A stretch of 64,000 bases of DNA from Phytopythium helicoides (GCA_024867545.1 JANFNE010000061.1:1-64000); one strand, 5' to 3'. Counted from the stretch's first letter, positions 33,806-46,132 are shown. Translations and numbers: made by a program. The notes: generated from the sequence alone by a model not told the origin.

Positions 33806-33822
33806 TCATTTCGACATTTGCC
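33806..33822 (+). promoter_or_regulatory. TCATTTCGACATTTGCC core promoter
   Basis: An initiator (TCATTTC) followed by a CATTTGCC flanking element, close to the oomycete Inr-FPR consensus. It ends only four bases before the ATG at 33827 and would skip the in-frame upstream ATG at 33773. The equivalent of copy 1 has a different sequence. Confidence 0.55.
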
Positions 33823-33826
33823 ACCG

Positions 33827-35329
33827 ATGGATGAACACTGGATGTCACTGACTTGGCTTGACGACATGCTGAACAGCGTGCCTGTCGATAGTGATACATT
33901 ATTGCTTGACTTCGATATCAAGGACGACAATGACAACCAGCGCACTGGCCTGGAACCAGCGCAGCCATTTGCTAACTGCGCTGACCACCACGCCGCCATA
34001 ATGCAGCGGCACGAAGAGTATAAAGCGAGCAGATTCGAGCTGGACAAGAGAGAAGCAACCCCTCCGACACCAACTATCCCTCAAATCAAGCCACGCAACC
34101 AACCTCCATCCAAGTCAAACACACTCCAAAACGTGCGAAGTGACACGTCGCGTAGGGTACGCGCCATTCACGCGCCAACTCTGGTCAACAGGACTTGGGG
34201 GTGAATCGCTCAACTGAGTTGTCTGCATGTAGATGGAGATTGCGCAGCTGAAGCTCGAGGTACCCAAGCTCCAAGCGTACGTTGAGTACTTGATGCAGAA
34301 AGCAGTGAGCCAGTCCGATGAACATTCCTCTCTTCACAAGCGCCAGCTCGTCAATGACAAGCTACGCGAATTGACTCGCCTCCAACAGCTATGGATCACT
34401 CGTGGTCTATCTGTCGCGTCCCACATGGCGGTACGTGGATGGTCAATGGTTGTCTGTAGTTTAGTTCGGTGCGATCAATAGCTGAATGGTGTGTCGTTGC
34501 TTACGGTACTTCCGCTCGTATTCACCCGCAGAGCTCGACGACTCTTCTCAATTACGATATCCACTTGCCACGAGAGGTACCCGATCGAGTGGGGACCCTG
34601 TGCGATTTGAGTGCTGTCATCTTGCGCGATGGACGGGAGATTCTCCGCGAAAGAATGCACTTCTTGAGTGGCAGCTTGCTTCCATGCAACGAAGTGTCAT
34701 CGTCCACTACTGCCGAGGGAGACATGTGTGCATCTGTGTTTGCGGCAACTCCAATCGAAGGCGCGACGAATGTCAAGCAAGTCTTGGACGCACTTTGGTC
34801 GGTGCTGACCTCAGATATGGATTTGGTGTGTCAGAAGACGACGGGGCCGCGTTCGATTATAGAAGCTGTGGATGTACACCCGGACTTGGATCGAAGTGGA
34901 ATCGCTCACCGCTTGGGCATGAGATGGTCACCGACGGGAGTCGTTACGGAGTTCAACGGCATTCTGTTCTCCGAGTATCGAGCTGGTACCGAATCGAGTG
35001 GACAAATCGACAAACAAGCACAAGCAACGATCGTCATCCATCCTGTTGAAGATGACAAGTTGTATCCTTATACGGCTGGTCGAATGCGTTTGGATGCGAC
35101 GAGTGTGATCAGCATTCACCATCAAAAGTATGCTCAAGGACACGAGGCTAGCTCTCATGGCATCAGTGTTAATACCGAAGGCGTTGTGGTTGTGAGAGCT
35201 ACCTTTGTCAAGCTTCATCGTGGTGGAGTGTCAATATCAGCATCAGAGCTGCGGGGGGAGATGAACTTCGCGATGTCCAAGGGTCCTGCTGTTCTTGAGG
35301 AACTTTTAGATCTATTGGCTCGTCGATAG
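33827..35329 (+). CDS. M96-like coiled-coil/START-like protein, class A1 (tandem copy 2)
   Basis: Exons 33827-34156, 34233-34430 and 34532-35329 give 441 residues, nearly identical to the gene at 27357. Differences include Arg in LDKREAT, TTAEG and KTTGPRS; the last two are shared with the A1 genes at 48.1 and/or 54.5 kb rather than with tandem copies 1 and 3. An in-frame ATG at 33773 would add 18 residues (MIRFLPTNSIASFRHLPP). I preferred MDEHW because it aligns with other A1 proteins and the likely transcription start lies after 33773. The altered acceptor of intron 2 is as in copy 1. Confidence 0.8.
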
Positions 35330-36294
35330 GAACGTCATTTCGAAAACCTACCAGTTCAATATGCTCAAGCACTCAAGTTTGAGCGAAACCAATCATAATA
35401 TCTGCCTTGTTTACCACTTGTCCTGGTTGTATCTGATAGTGTTTTGTGGTTGTCGTTGGGTTTATGGTCTGAAGATGACGCATTTGGATTTTTATCACGT
35501 GATTGTGTTGTTAGTTTGATCCGCGAGGCAATGTCGTATCTGCCATTCGATGTCTCAGACGTCGTTGATACCTGCTCAGACTTTAGATGCTGCACATTCA
35601 TTCACGCGAAACTGCTGATAATCGAGTTTTAGGTGAAGTTGAAGTTTCATCAAATGAACACGCTGCCAGCGATCGCGTGAGAACAACTATATGATTTGCT
35701 CTGCTGTCGACCGCCACAAACGTGAGATTTGAAAACAGAGAGGTAGCGTGTTCGTGTGTGGTGATGAGGGAGATTACGTGTCGAATTTAACAGAGGTGCC
35801 ACGAGATTGGCGTTTGACAACTAGATGATGGTGAGAGAGAGGCATGTGACATCAATTATCATTTACTGAATCGACTTCACGTGTTTTCCAATTCCTTTTA
35901 CACGGGTTACCGTAGACCTTGTGCAAAACTTTGTTGTATTTCTAGAGCTTCATTTCGCCCAGCAGCCTTCACGATTGATGATTATCAAGATATCAGGTGT
36001 GATCATACCCGTAGACTGCAGGGTGATGGTGAAAACTTACCAGATCCTTGTGGAAACCTCAATCGCCCATCAAGCAGAATTCGCCATCAAGAAGCTCCTC
36101 AAGTTCCAAATGATTTGAACCTCTGTGAACATGCACTTGTGCTTTGCAGAATTGAGCTATGTACAGCCCATTCGTCGTGTATGCGTTGAGAAACATCTGA
36201 TCGTCGCGTTCCGGTCTATCCTTCTCTGCTGTGCCATTCGCCATCAATGGACCGCCGCCAGTTCGGAATCCGCGCGGGACACGACACTGCTCCA
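35330..36294. other. A1-A2 spacer, tandem copy 2
   Basis: Same content as 28860-29824, with GATTACGTGTC at 35772-35782; no gene seen. Confidence 0.5.
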
Positions 36295-37897
36295 ATGGCC
36301 GCGTCTGCGATGCCATTGACGTGGCTAGACGACCTTCTCAACGGGGTGGTGGTCGACGGCTCCCAGTTCGCACCGGACATGGAAGACAAGGAGAGAGCGA
36401 GTGCCGCGGCAACTGATTCGATATCACCCACGCATCAGTCCGGCCGTGTCGTTGACGGAGGCTTCAGCTCGCATCTCTGGGAATCGACGTCGAGTACATC
36501 ACAAGAGGTCTCAACACCACTGGCAAAGCGAAACGCCCCAACGAAGCAACTCTTCGCACCGTCAAAGTCGTGCCGAGTTTCGGGACTTCGCTCAGATGCA
36601 GCACGCAGGGTGCGTATTCTCGCTGTGGATCCCTCAAGGTCGTCAAATGGAATCCAACCGTAATGTCTTCTCTTTGTCCACTCGTTTGTTGTTTGGCTGC
36701 AGATGGAGATCGCGCTGCTGAGGCTCGAAGTTCCCAAGCTAGAAGCGCGCGTCGACTACTTGATGCAGAAAGCTATCCATCGAGCTGGACTCCTCCCGAC
36801 GCTCGCGAAGTCTCGACTTGTCAACGACAAGCTGCGCGAGATCGCACATCATCAGAGGCTTTGGATTGCTCGTGGTATGTCCACGATATCGCAGTCTCTG
36901 GTGCGTGGCGTTGGGTGCTGGCTGAGTGCGACCGATAACTAACCGATGTTGAATTCGCGAGCAGCCACAGTGTTCTCGATCGCTTCTCAATTACTCCATC
37001 CGTCTACCGTGCGATGCCTCCTCTCGAGTGAAGATGCTTTGTGATTTGCGCGTCGACATTTTGCGAGACGGACGCGAGATCCTGCACGAGCGAATGCGCT
37101 TCCTCACCTCCGACTTGCTTCACCGCTACGAGTCGTCATCATATTTTACTGCCGATGGAGATGCTTGTGTTTCGGTGTTTTCGACAATTCCAGTTGATGG
37201 TGCAGCAAGTGTCAAAGATGTGTTGGATGTTCTTCGAGAAATGGCGACACTGGACCAAGTTTCCACTTGTCAGAAGATCGGAACCAGTTCTACTACAGAG
37301 TCTGTGGACTCCCATCCAGATTTGGACCAAAGCGGGATCGCTCACAACCGATGTGTGTGCTTCACACCGCGTGGACGAGCCATTGAGCTCAAGGCAGTTC
37401 TGTTCTCCGAGTATCAAGCCTCGTCCGGTGACAGTCGTCATATTGTTGCTGGACGCGATTGTTCCGAGCAAGCAACGATTGTCATTCATTCGGTTGAGGA
37501 CGACCAGCTGAATCCATACGTCGACGATCGTATCCGCCTCGACATCACCACTATCTTCAGCATACATCACCATCGAAGACACTGCCAGAGGTACCAATTG
37601 GGTTCGGGTTTCAGCAGAGATACCAAGGACGGGATTGTCATCACACGGACCAGCTTCGCCAAGTTTCGCCGATGTGGTGTGTCCATTTCGACTTCTGAAC
37701 TGCGAGCAGAGATGGATTACATGTTGTCCAAGGGTCCTGAGGCTCTCGAAGTAGCCTTGGAGCATGTGACTACTCGCCAGGACTCCAGTCACAGGATCTC
37801 ACGAAGCACATTTGTGGACGAGCTTCCACACCAGTTCACCCCTCTCCAAGACATTAATGTGTGGCCGAGCGGAGACTGGGAGGTTTCAACCGCCTGA
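36295..37897 (+). CDS. M96-like coiled-coil/START-like protein, class A2 (tandem copy 2)
   Basis: Exons 36295-36609, 36703-36900 and 36965-37897 give 481 residues. The protein differs from tandem copy 1 in the tail, where DINVWPSG replaces DIDVWPSG. The start, splice sites and A2 tail are conserved, and no disrupting lesion is visible. Confidence 0.8.
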
Positions 37898-38069
37898 TCA
37901 ATCGTGGAAGATGTGTTCAATGAGTCGCGTTTGTTGCTGCACTAGGCTTGAGGGTAAAGTGGCAGCGGCGACCTCCCATTCGTGTTCTGCGGCATGTAAT
38001 AGTACGTACAGATTCACTGAAATGCACGTTTCTGAGCGAAGGTGGAAATGAAGTAGCCAACATAGAGCT

Positions 38070-38885
38070 TCAGGGTGAACAAAATCCACTGCAGCTTCGT
38101 GGTACGAGGTGGTGCAGTTTCCGTGTGTGAGGTCTGTCCAGCAGGTCTTCGATGCACTCTTGTTCTTGATGTTCAATATGGAGATCAGCATCTTCGAGAC
38201 GCCCGGAGGCATTCCGGCGAGAGATGCCCATCGACTTACTTCGACGAACAAGAGCGGTGTAGAAGTGAATATGGAAACGCTCGCGTAGACCTTCAAAGCT
38301 GATTGTTTAGAACCGTCTGCTATAGTGAGTGCTGTTTCCGTTGCGGAGGACGACTTGTACCCTTACAATCCTCTCGAGCGCGTTCGAAAGGACTTGGTGG
38401 GTGGGATCATGATGTCTGAGTATCGGCACAAGAGCAAATGGTGGGTTTCAGATTCGCAGAAGCTGAATATATCTTTTCTGGAGGAGGCGAAACCAGCCAA
38501 GACATCGTTGAGACTCTATCGTAGCTAGTTAAGCTTTCGCCTCCTCGAGAACATCTCCTTTTACCCTCCACGCCACACCCATGGCGGAGGAGCTGCAACA
38601 CGATCTTGCATCAAGTGCCGTGAACGGCACGCCCCCATGAAAGACGACTACGGAAAAGGACTACATCAAGCGTTGATGAAGATGAAGACGAAGTTATTGT
38701 AGTGTTACGTGCTGGTCTCGTTCGACATCCTCAGCTCTGTTCGAGTCGTCTATACGGGAGAAGAAAGAGCTCGAGGATGGAATTATCCGCAAGGAAGACG
38801 TGATGATGCCTAGTGTAAAGCACATTATGTGTAACACCCGAAGCGGGTCCGTCACCAATCCCAACATGACCTCACACGTTGATAG
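38070..38885 (+). pseudogene. class B M96-like pseudogene (tandem copy 2)
   Basis: The same truncated B remnant as at 31600, with the in-frame TAG near 38287 and the same 213-base insertion (about 38439-38651). The shared lesions show that the gene died before the unit was copied. Confidence 0.85.
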
Positions 38886-40297
38886 AACTTGCTTCATGCA
38901 GGTGCAGACCGCTGTTTGGCGTGTCCAATACCTTGAATGTACCGCCAGTTGTTGAGAATCATCGAGAAGTGCTATCTTTTTTTCGTCTCCCTTTTGCAAA
39001 TATCAACCTTTTCTCAATCAAGCCAACACCGACTTCCCACACAGCACCAGTATCACCACCACTTACCATCCAAAACATGAACGTTCACCCGACGGTATCC
39101 ATCCTACTCATGGCACACCGCCATACTGTAGCTTTTCGAGCCGACGCTCGTCAAGATGCTCCGACGTGCATCGTCACTCTTTTCATTGGAGCTCTCCTTT
39201 CGTTGGAGCTGCACATATAGATCACCAGTTTATTTATTTTCTCGGAGCTTTGTGCTAGCTGATCGAAGAGTAGACGAGTTGTTGGAGTTGAGATTGCGTG
39301 GCTTTTTTTTTCAACGCGAAGTCCGGGAAGCTCTTTCCTAGGCCTGTAGAATACCTCGGTGTAGAGAGTAGGAGTATCCTCCACGAATACATCCACATGC
39401 GAGCAAATCTCATCTTCACCTCCGACCCCAGGAAAACCTAACGGTATCTTGTTGAATTAGAGTAGCGGAGGGCAAATCGCTAGCCAACACTTTTTTTCTT
39501 TTCTTTTCTCTTGCTCCTGCAGGTAATCCCATCTTTGACGAAGGTGAATTGCCAATGTTGGGTTAGAAGGTTGCAGTTGCAGGATCCCTCCAGTGAAACC
39601 ATCGCCAGCACGCCAGCTTCAATATCCATGGACACCAGAGCCACTAATCATATATTGACACTGCAGTAGAGGATTCGCTCTTCCACCGTCGGCGTCTGAT
39701 GAGTCTCGGTGCGTTTTGTGACGATCGCAAGACAGATTCAATTCGAACTGGGAGTGGCATCATTCTCGACAGCATCTGTTGTACCGATATGTACAGGTAT
39801 ACATGTCGGTACTTCTTGCATAAGTAAACAATATCATCAGGTAAACAGTGCCAATAAGATCTGCTCGAAAGCTTGATGTTGTGATTTCGGCAATCGGTCT
39901 CTGACCTGCGTCTTTCGTTTTGTCGATCACATGATTGGTGTACGCTGAGCGTTTACATGTTAGGTTGGCCATACAAAATTGCTCGAGGGATAGATTATGT
40001 TTTCATCATCATCGTATTGATTGGTGTGAGCGATGTGAGCCGTCCACGACCAACTCGATGAAACGAAAAAGAGGTCTATTGTTGGCAAAGCGAGAGGTTC
40101 TGTCTAACACCGACCAGTTCGCAGTTCGCAAGCAGGAAAAATCCGGCCACTTGCTGATGAACGGTTGACCACGCAATCGGGAGGGTTATTTCCCGATTCT
40201 CGTCGTATTTTCGATGCGCCGCGATCCATGTTGACGCTTCAGCATGATTAGATTTTTACCAACCAATTCGATAGCATCATTTCGACATTTGCCACCG
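38886..40297. other. spacer between B pseudogene and next A1, tandem copy 2/3
   Basis: Near-identical to 32416-33826, with one extra T in the poly(T) at about 39303-39311. No gene seen. Confidence 0.5.
39688..39711 (+). repeat. dispersed upstream repeat, copy 5
   Basis: The duplicate of copy 4, about 590 bases before the A1 start at 40298. Confidence 0.6.
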
Positions 40298-41799
40298 ATG
40301 GATGAACACTGGATGTCACTGACTTGGCTTGACGACATGCTGAACAGCGTGCCTGTCGATAGTGATACATTATTGCTTGACTTCGATATCAAGGACGACA
40401 ATGACAACCAGCGCACTGGCCTGGAACCAGCGCAGCCATTTGCTAACTGCGCTGACCACCACGCCGCCATAATGCAGCGGCACGAAGAGTATAAAGCGAG
40501 CAGATTCGAGCTGGACAAGAGAGAAGCAACCCCTCCGACACCAACTATCCCTCAAATCAAGCCACGCAACCAACCTCCATCCAAGTCAAACACACTCCAA
40601 AACGTGCGAAGTGACACGTCGCGTAGGGTACGCGCCATTCACGCGCCAACTCTGGTCAACAGGACTTGGGGGTGAATCGCTCAACTGAGTTGTCTGCATG
40701 TAGATGGAGATTGCGCAGCTGAAGCTCGAGGTACCCAAGCTCCAAGCGTACGTTGAGTACTTGATGCAGAAAGCAGTGAGCCAGTCCGATGAACATTCCT
40801 CTCTTCACAAGCGCCAGCTCGTCAATGACAAGCTACGCGAATTGACTCGCCTCCAACAGCTATGGATCACTCGTGGTCTATCTGTCGCGTCCCACATGGC
40901 GGTACGTGGATGGTCAATGGTTGTCTGTAGTTTAGTTCGGTGCGATCAATAGCTGAATGGTGTGTCGTTGCTTACGGTACTTCCGCTCGTATTCACCCGC
41001 AGAGCTCGACGACTCTTCTCAATTACGATATCCACTTGCCACGAGAGGTACCCGATCGAGTGGGGACCCTGTGCGATTTGAGTGCTGTCATCTTGCGCGA
41101 TGGACGAGAGATTCTCCGCGAAAGAATGCACTTCTTGAGTGGCAGCTTGCTTCCATGCAACGAAGTGTCATCGTCCACTACTACCGAGGGAGACATGTGT
41201 GCATCTGTGTTTGCGGCAACTCCAATCGAAGGCGCGACGAATGTCAAGCAAGTCTTGGACGCACTTTGGTCGGTGCTGACCTCAGATATGGATTTGGTGT
41301 GTCAGAAGACGACGGAGCCGCGTTCGATATAGAAGCTGTGGATGTACACCCGGACTTGGATCGAAGTGGAATCGCTCACCGCTTGGGCATGAGATGGTCA
41401 CCGACGGGAGTCGTTACGGAGTTCAACGGCATTCTGTTCTCCGAGTATCGAGCTGGTACCGAATCGAGTGGACAAATCGACAAACAAGCACAAGCAACGA
41501 TCGTCATCCATCCTGTTGAAGATGACAAGTTGTATCCTTATACGGCTGGTCGAATGCGTTTGGATGCGACGAGTGTGATCAGCATTCACCATCAAAAGTA
41601 TGCTCAAGGACACGAGACTAGCTCTCATGGCATCAGTGTTAATACCGAAGGCGTTGTGGTTGTGAGAGCTACCTTTGTCAAGCTTCATCGTGGTGGAGTG
41701 TCAATATCAGCATCAGAGCTGCGGGGGGAGATGAACTTCGCGATGTCCAAGGGTCCTGCTGTTCTTGAGGAACTTTTAGATCTATTGGCTCGTCGATAG
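40298..41799 (+). pseudogene. class A1 M96-like gene with a frameshift (tandem copy 3)
   Basis: Exons 40298-40627, 40704-40901 and 41003-41799 correspond to the intact copies. One T is missing near 41327-41329 (TTCGATATAG where the others have TTCGATTATAG). This makes a TAG at 41330-41332 about 110 codons into exon 3 and removes roughly the last 155 residues. The downstream part is still open in another frame with normal conservation (from IEAVDVHPDLDRSG to the usual end), so the lesion is recent or a base-calling/assembly error. Promoter and splice sites match copy 2. Confidence 0.75.
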
Positions 41800-42764
41800 G
41801 AACGTCATTTCGAAAACCTACCAGTTCAATATGCTCAAGCACTCAAGTTTGAGCGAAACCAATCATAATATCTGCCTTGTTTACCACTTGTCCTGGTTGT
41901 ATCTGATAGTGTTTTGTGGTTGTCGTTGGGTTTATGGTCTGAAGATGACGCATTTGGATTTTTATCACGTGATTGTGTTGTTAGTTTGATCCGCGAGGCA
42001 ATGTCGTATCTGCCATTCGATGTCTCAGACGTCGTTGATACCTGCTCAGACTTTAGATGCTGCACATTCATTCACGCGAAACTGCTGATAATCGAGTTTT
42101 AGGTGAAGTTGAAGTTTCATCAAATGAACACGCTGCCAGCGATCGCGTGAGAACAACTATATGATTTGCTCTGCTGTCGACCGCCACAAACGTGAGATTT
42201 GAAAACAGAGAGGTAGCGTGTTCGTGTGTGGTGATGAGGGAGATTACGTGTCGAATTTAACAGAGGTGCCACGAGATTGGCGTTTGACAACTAGATGATG
42301 GTGAGAGAGAGGCATGTGACATCAATTATCATTTACTGAATCGACTTCACGTGTTTTCCAATTCCTTTTACACGGGTTACCGTAGACCTTGTGCAAAACT
42401 TTGTTGTATTTCTAGAGCTTCATTTCGCCCAGCAGCCTTCACGATTGATGATTATCAAGATATCAGGTGTGATCATACCCGTAGACTGCAGGGTGATGGT
42501 GAAAACTTACCAGATCCTTGTGGAAACCTCAATCGCCCATCAAGCAGAATTCGCCATCAAGAAGCTCCTCAAGTTCCAAATGATTTGAACCTCTGTGAAC
42601 ATGCACTTGTGCTTTGCAGAATTGAGCTATGTACAGCCCATTCGTCGTGTATGCGTTGAGAAACATCTGATCGTCGCGTTCCGGTCTATCCTTCTCTGCT
42701 GTGCCATTCGCCATCAATGGACCGCCGCCAGTTCGGAATCCGCGCGGGACACGACACTGCTCCA
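41800..42764. other. A1-A2 spacer, tandem copy 3
   Basis: Same content as 28860-29824, with GATTACGTGTC at 42242-42252; no gene seen. Confidence 0.5.
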
Positions 42765-44367
42765 ATGGCCGCGTCTGCGATGCCATTGACGTGGCTAGAC
42801 GACCTTCTCAACGGGGTGGTGGTCGACGGCTCCCAGTTCGCACCGGACATGGAAGACAAGGAGAGAGCGAGTGCCGCGGCAACTGATTCGATATCACCCA
42901 CGCATCAGTCCGGCCGTGTCGTTGACGGAGGCTTCAGCTCGCATCTCTGGGAATCGACGTCGAGTACATCACAAGAGGTCTCAACACCACTGGCAAAGCG
43001 AAACGCCCCAACGAAGCAACTCTTCGCACCGTCAAAGTCGTGCCGAGTTTCGGGACTTCGCTCAGATGCAGCACGCAGGGTGCGTATTCTCGCTGTGGAT
43101 CCCTCAAGGTCGTCAAATGGAATCCAACCGTAATGTCTTCTCTTTGTCCACTCGTTTGTTGTTTGGCTGCAGATGGAGATCGCGCTGCTGAGGCTCGAAG
43201 TTCCCAAGCTAGAAGCGCGCGTCGACTACTTGATGCAGAAAGCTATCCATCGAGCTGGACTCCTCCCGACGCTCGCGAAGTCTCGACTTGTCAACGACAA
43301 GCTGCGCGAGATCGCACATCATCAGAGGCTTTGGATTGCTCGTGGTATGTCCACGATATCGCAGTCTCTGGTGCGTGGCGTTGGGTGCTGGCTGAGTGCG
43401 ACCGATAACTAACCGATGTTGAATTCGCGAGCAGCCACAGTGTTCTCGATCGCTTCTCAATTACTCCATCCGTCTACCGTGCGATGCCTCCTCTCGAGTG
43501 AAGACGCTTTGTGATTTGCGCGTCGACATTTTGCGAGACGGACGCGAGATCCTGCACGAGCGAATGCGCTTCCTCACCTCCGACTTGTTTCACCGCTACG
43601 AGTCGTCATCATATTTTACTGCCGATGGAGATGCTTGTGTTTCGGTGTTTTCGACAATTCCAGTTGAAGGTGCAGCAAGTGTCAAAGATGTGTTGGATGT
43701 TCTTCGAGAAATGGCGACACTGGACCAAGTTTCCACTTGTCAGAAGATCGGAACCAGTTCTACTACAGAGTCTGTGGACTCCCATCCAGATTTGGACCAA
43801 AGCGGGATCGCTCACAACCGATGTGTGTGCTTCACACCGCGTGGACGAGCCATTGAGCTCAAGGCAGTTCTGTTCTCCGAGTATCAAGCCTCGTCCGGTG
43901 ACAGTCGTCATATTGTTGCTGGACGCGATTGCTCCGAGCAAGCAACGATTGTCATTCATTCGGTTGAGGACGACCAGCTGAATCCATACGTCGACGATCG
44001 TATCCGCCTCGACATCACCACTATCTTCAGCATACATCACCATCGAAGACACTGCCAGAGGTACCAATTGGGTTCGGGTTTCAGCAGAGATACCAAGGAC
44101 GGGATCGTCATCACACGGACCAGCTTCGCCAAGTTTCGCCGATGTGGTGTGTCCATTTCGACTTCTGAACTGCGAGCAGAGATGGATTACATGTTGTCCA
44201 AGGGTCCTGAGGCTCTCGAAGTAGCCTTGGAGCATGTGACTACTCGCCAGGACTCCAGTCACAGGATCTCACGAAGCACATTTGTGGACGAGCTTCCACA
44301 CCAGTTCACCCCTCTCCAAGACATTAATGTGTGGCCGAGCGGAGACTGGGAGGTTTCAACCGCCTGA
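42765..44367 (+). CDS. M96-like coiled-coil/START-like protein, class A2 (tandem copy 3)
   Basis: Exons 42765-43079, 43173-43370 and 43435-44367 give 481 residues. Several bases differ from tandem copies 1 and 2: VKTLCDL for VKMLCDL, SDLFHRYE, IPVEGAAS for IPVDGAAS, and the synonymous GGGATCGTC. VKT, PVEG and GGGATCGTC agree with the A2 gene at 56737-58321, so this copy may carry a converted tract or the ancestral state. Intact. Confidence 0.8.
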
Positions 44368-44539
44368 TCAATCGTGGAAGATGTGTTCAATGAGTCGCGT
44401 TTGTTGCTGCACTAGGCTTGAGGGTAAAGTGGCAGCGGCGACCTCCCATTCGTGTTCTGCGGCATGTAATAGTACGTACAGATTCACTGAAATGCACGTT
44501 TCTGAGCGAAGGTGGAAATGAAGTAGCCAACATAGAGCT

Positions 44540-45355
44540 TCAGGGTGAACAAAATCCACTGCAGCTTCGTGGTACGAGGTGGTGCAGTTTCCGTGTGTGA
44601 GGTCTGTCCAGCAGGTCTTCGATGCACTCTTGTTCTTGATGTTCAATATGGAGATCAGCATCTTCGAGACGCCCGGAGGCATTCCGGCGAGAGATGCCCA
44701 TCGACTTACTTCGACGAACAAGAGCGGTGTTGGAGTGAATATGGAAACGCTCGCGCAGACCTTCAAAGCTGATTGTTTAGAACCGTCTGCTATAGTGAGT
44801 GCTGTTTCCGTTGCGGAGGACGACTTGTACCCTTACAATCCTCTCGAGCGCGTTCGAAAGGACTTGGTGGGTGGGATCATGATGTCTGAGTATCGGCACA
44901 AGAGCAAATGGTGGGTTTCAGATTCGCAGAAGCTGAAAATATCTTTTCTGGAGGAGGCGAAACCAGCCAAGACATCGTTGAGACTCTATCGTAGCTAGTT
45001 AAGCTTTCGCCTCCTCGAGAACATCTCCTTTTACCCTCCACGCCACACCCATGGCGGAGGAGCTGCAACACGATCTTGCATCAAGTGCCGTGAACGGCAC
45101 GCCCCCATGAAAGACGACTACGGAAAAGGACTACGTCAAGCGTTGATGAAGATGAAGACGAAGTTATTGTAGTGTTACGTGCTGGTCTCGTTCGACATCC
45201 TCAGCTCTGTTCGAGTCGTCTATACGGGAGAAGAAAGAGCTCGAGGATGGAATTATCCGCAAGGAAGACGTGATGATGCCTAGTGTAAAGCACATTATGT
45301 GTAACACCCGAAGCGGGTCCGTCACCAATCCCAACATGACCTCACACGTTGATAG
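44540..45355 (+). pseudogene. class B M96-like pseudogene (tandem copy 3)
   Basis: Same 5' truncation and 213-base insertion as the other two. Here the codon that is TAG in copies 1 and 2 is CAG (near 44757), leaving a 139-residue open frame from VQFPCVRSVQQVFDALLF to the insertion. It has no start, basic region or coil, so a functional product is unlikely. Confidence 0.82.
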
Positions 45356-46132
45356 AACTTGCTTCATGCAGGTGCAGACCGCTGTTTGGCGTGTCCAATA
45401 CCTTGAATGTACCGCCAGTTGTTGAGAATCATCGAGAAGTGCTATCTTTTTTTCGTCTCCCTTTTGCAAATATCAACCTTTTCTCAATCAAGCCAACACC
45501 GACTTCCCACACAGCACCAGTATCACCACCACTTACCATCCAAAACATGAACGTTCACCCGACGGTATCCATCCTACTCATGGCACACCGCCATACTGTA
45601 GCTTTTCGAGCCGACGCTCGTCAAGATGCTCCGACGTGCATCGTCACTCTTTTCATTGGAGCTCTCCTTTCGTTGGAGCTGCACATATAGATCACCAGTT
45701 TATTTATTTTCTCGGAGCTTTGTGCTAGCTGATCGAAGAGTAGACGAGTTGTTGGAGTTGAGATTGCGTGGCTTTTTTTTTCAACGCGAAGTCCGGGAAG
45801 CTCTTTCCTAGGCCTGTAGAATACCTCGGTGTAGAGAGTAGGAGTATCCTCCACGAATACATCCACATGCGAGCAAATCTCATCTTCACCTCCGACCCCA
45901 GGAAAACCTAACGGTATCTTGTTGAATTAGAGTAGCGGAGGGCAAATCGCAAGCCAACACTTTTTTTCTTTTCTTTTCTCTTGCTCCTGCAGGTAATCCC
46001 ATCTTTGACGAAGGTGAATTGCCAATGTTGGGTTAGAAGGTTGCAGTTGCAGGATCCCTCCAGTGAAACCATCGCCAGCACGCCAGCTTCAATATCCATG
46101 GACACCAGAGCCACTAATCATATATTGACACT
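45356..46132. other. truncated spacer at the end of tandem copy 3
   Basis: Matches 32416-33192 and 38886-39662, then the similarity ends. No gene seen. Confidence 0.5.

Larger units (their letters stand above)
27350..33819 (+). repeat. tandem 6.47 kb unit, copy 1 (A1-A2-dead B)
   Basis: First of three head-to-tail copies, holding an A1 gene, an A2 gene, a B pseudogene and about 1.4 kb of spacer. Matching positions in copy 2 are offset by 6470 bases, with very few substitutions; the offset becomes 6471 after an extra T near 39.3 kb. The left boundary is where similarity to copy 2 fades, just before the A1 start codon. Confidence 0.93.
32416..33826. other. spacer between B pseudogene and next A1, tandem copy 1/2
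   Basis: No supported gene. About 33.1-33.56 kb is related to 53.86-54.26 kb (5' flank of another A1 gene), including the CTGATGAG repeat, CTTGATGTTGTGATTTC and CGATCACATGA segments. Confidence 0.5.
33820..40290 (+). repeat. tandem 6.47 kb unit, copy 2
   Basis: Head-to-tail with copy 1 and copy 3. It differs from copy 1 by scattered single bases (for example Ala for Thr in SSSTTAEG and Gly for Glu in KTTGPRS of its A1 gene) and by one extra T in the poly(T) near 39.3 kb. Confidence 0.93.
40291..46132 (+). repeat. tandem 6.47 kb unit, copy 3 (right end truncated)
   Basis: Follows copy 2 directly. Similarity to copies 1 and 2 drops at 46132, after TATATTGACACT, so about 630 bases of the full unit are missing or replaced by diverged sequence. 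It carries its own substitutions and a 1-base deletion in the A1 gene. Confidence 0.92.

Noticed and set aside
33773..33826. Upstream in-frame ATG adding 18 residues to tandem A1 copies 2 and 3
   Set aside because: Absent in copy 1, not alignable to other A1 proteins, and located before the likely transcription start.
27350..46132. LTR retrotransposon as the cause of the large repeat
   Set aside because: No reverse transcriptase, integrase, LTR pairs or target duplications are visible. The units are head-to-tail gene cassettes, which fits unequal crossing-over.
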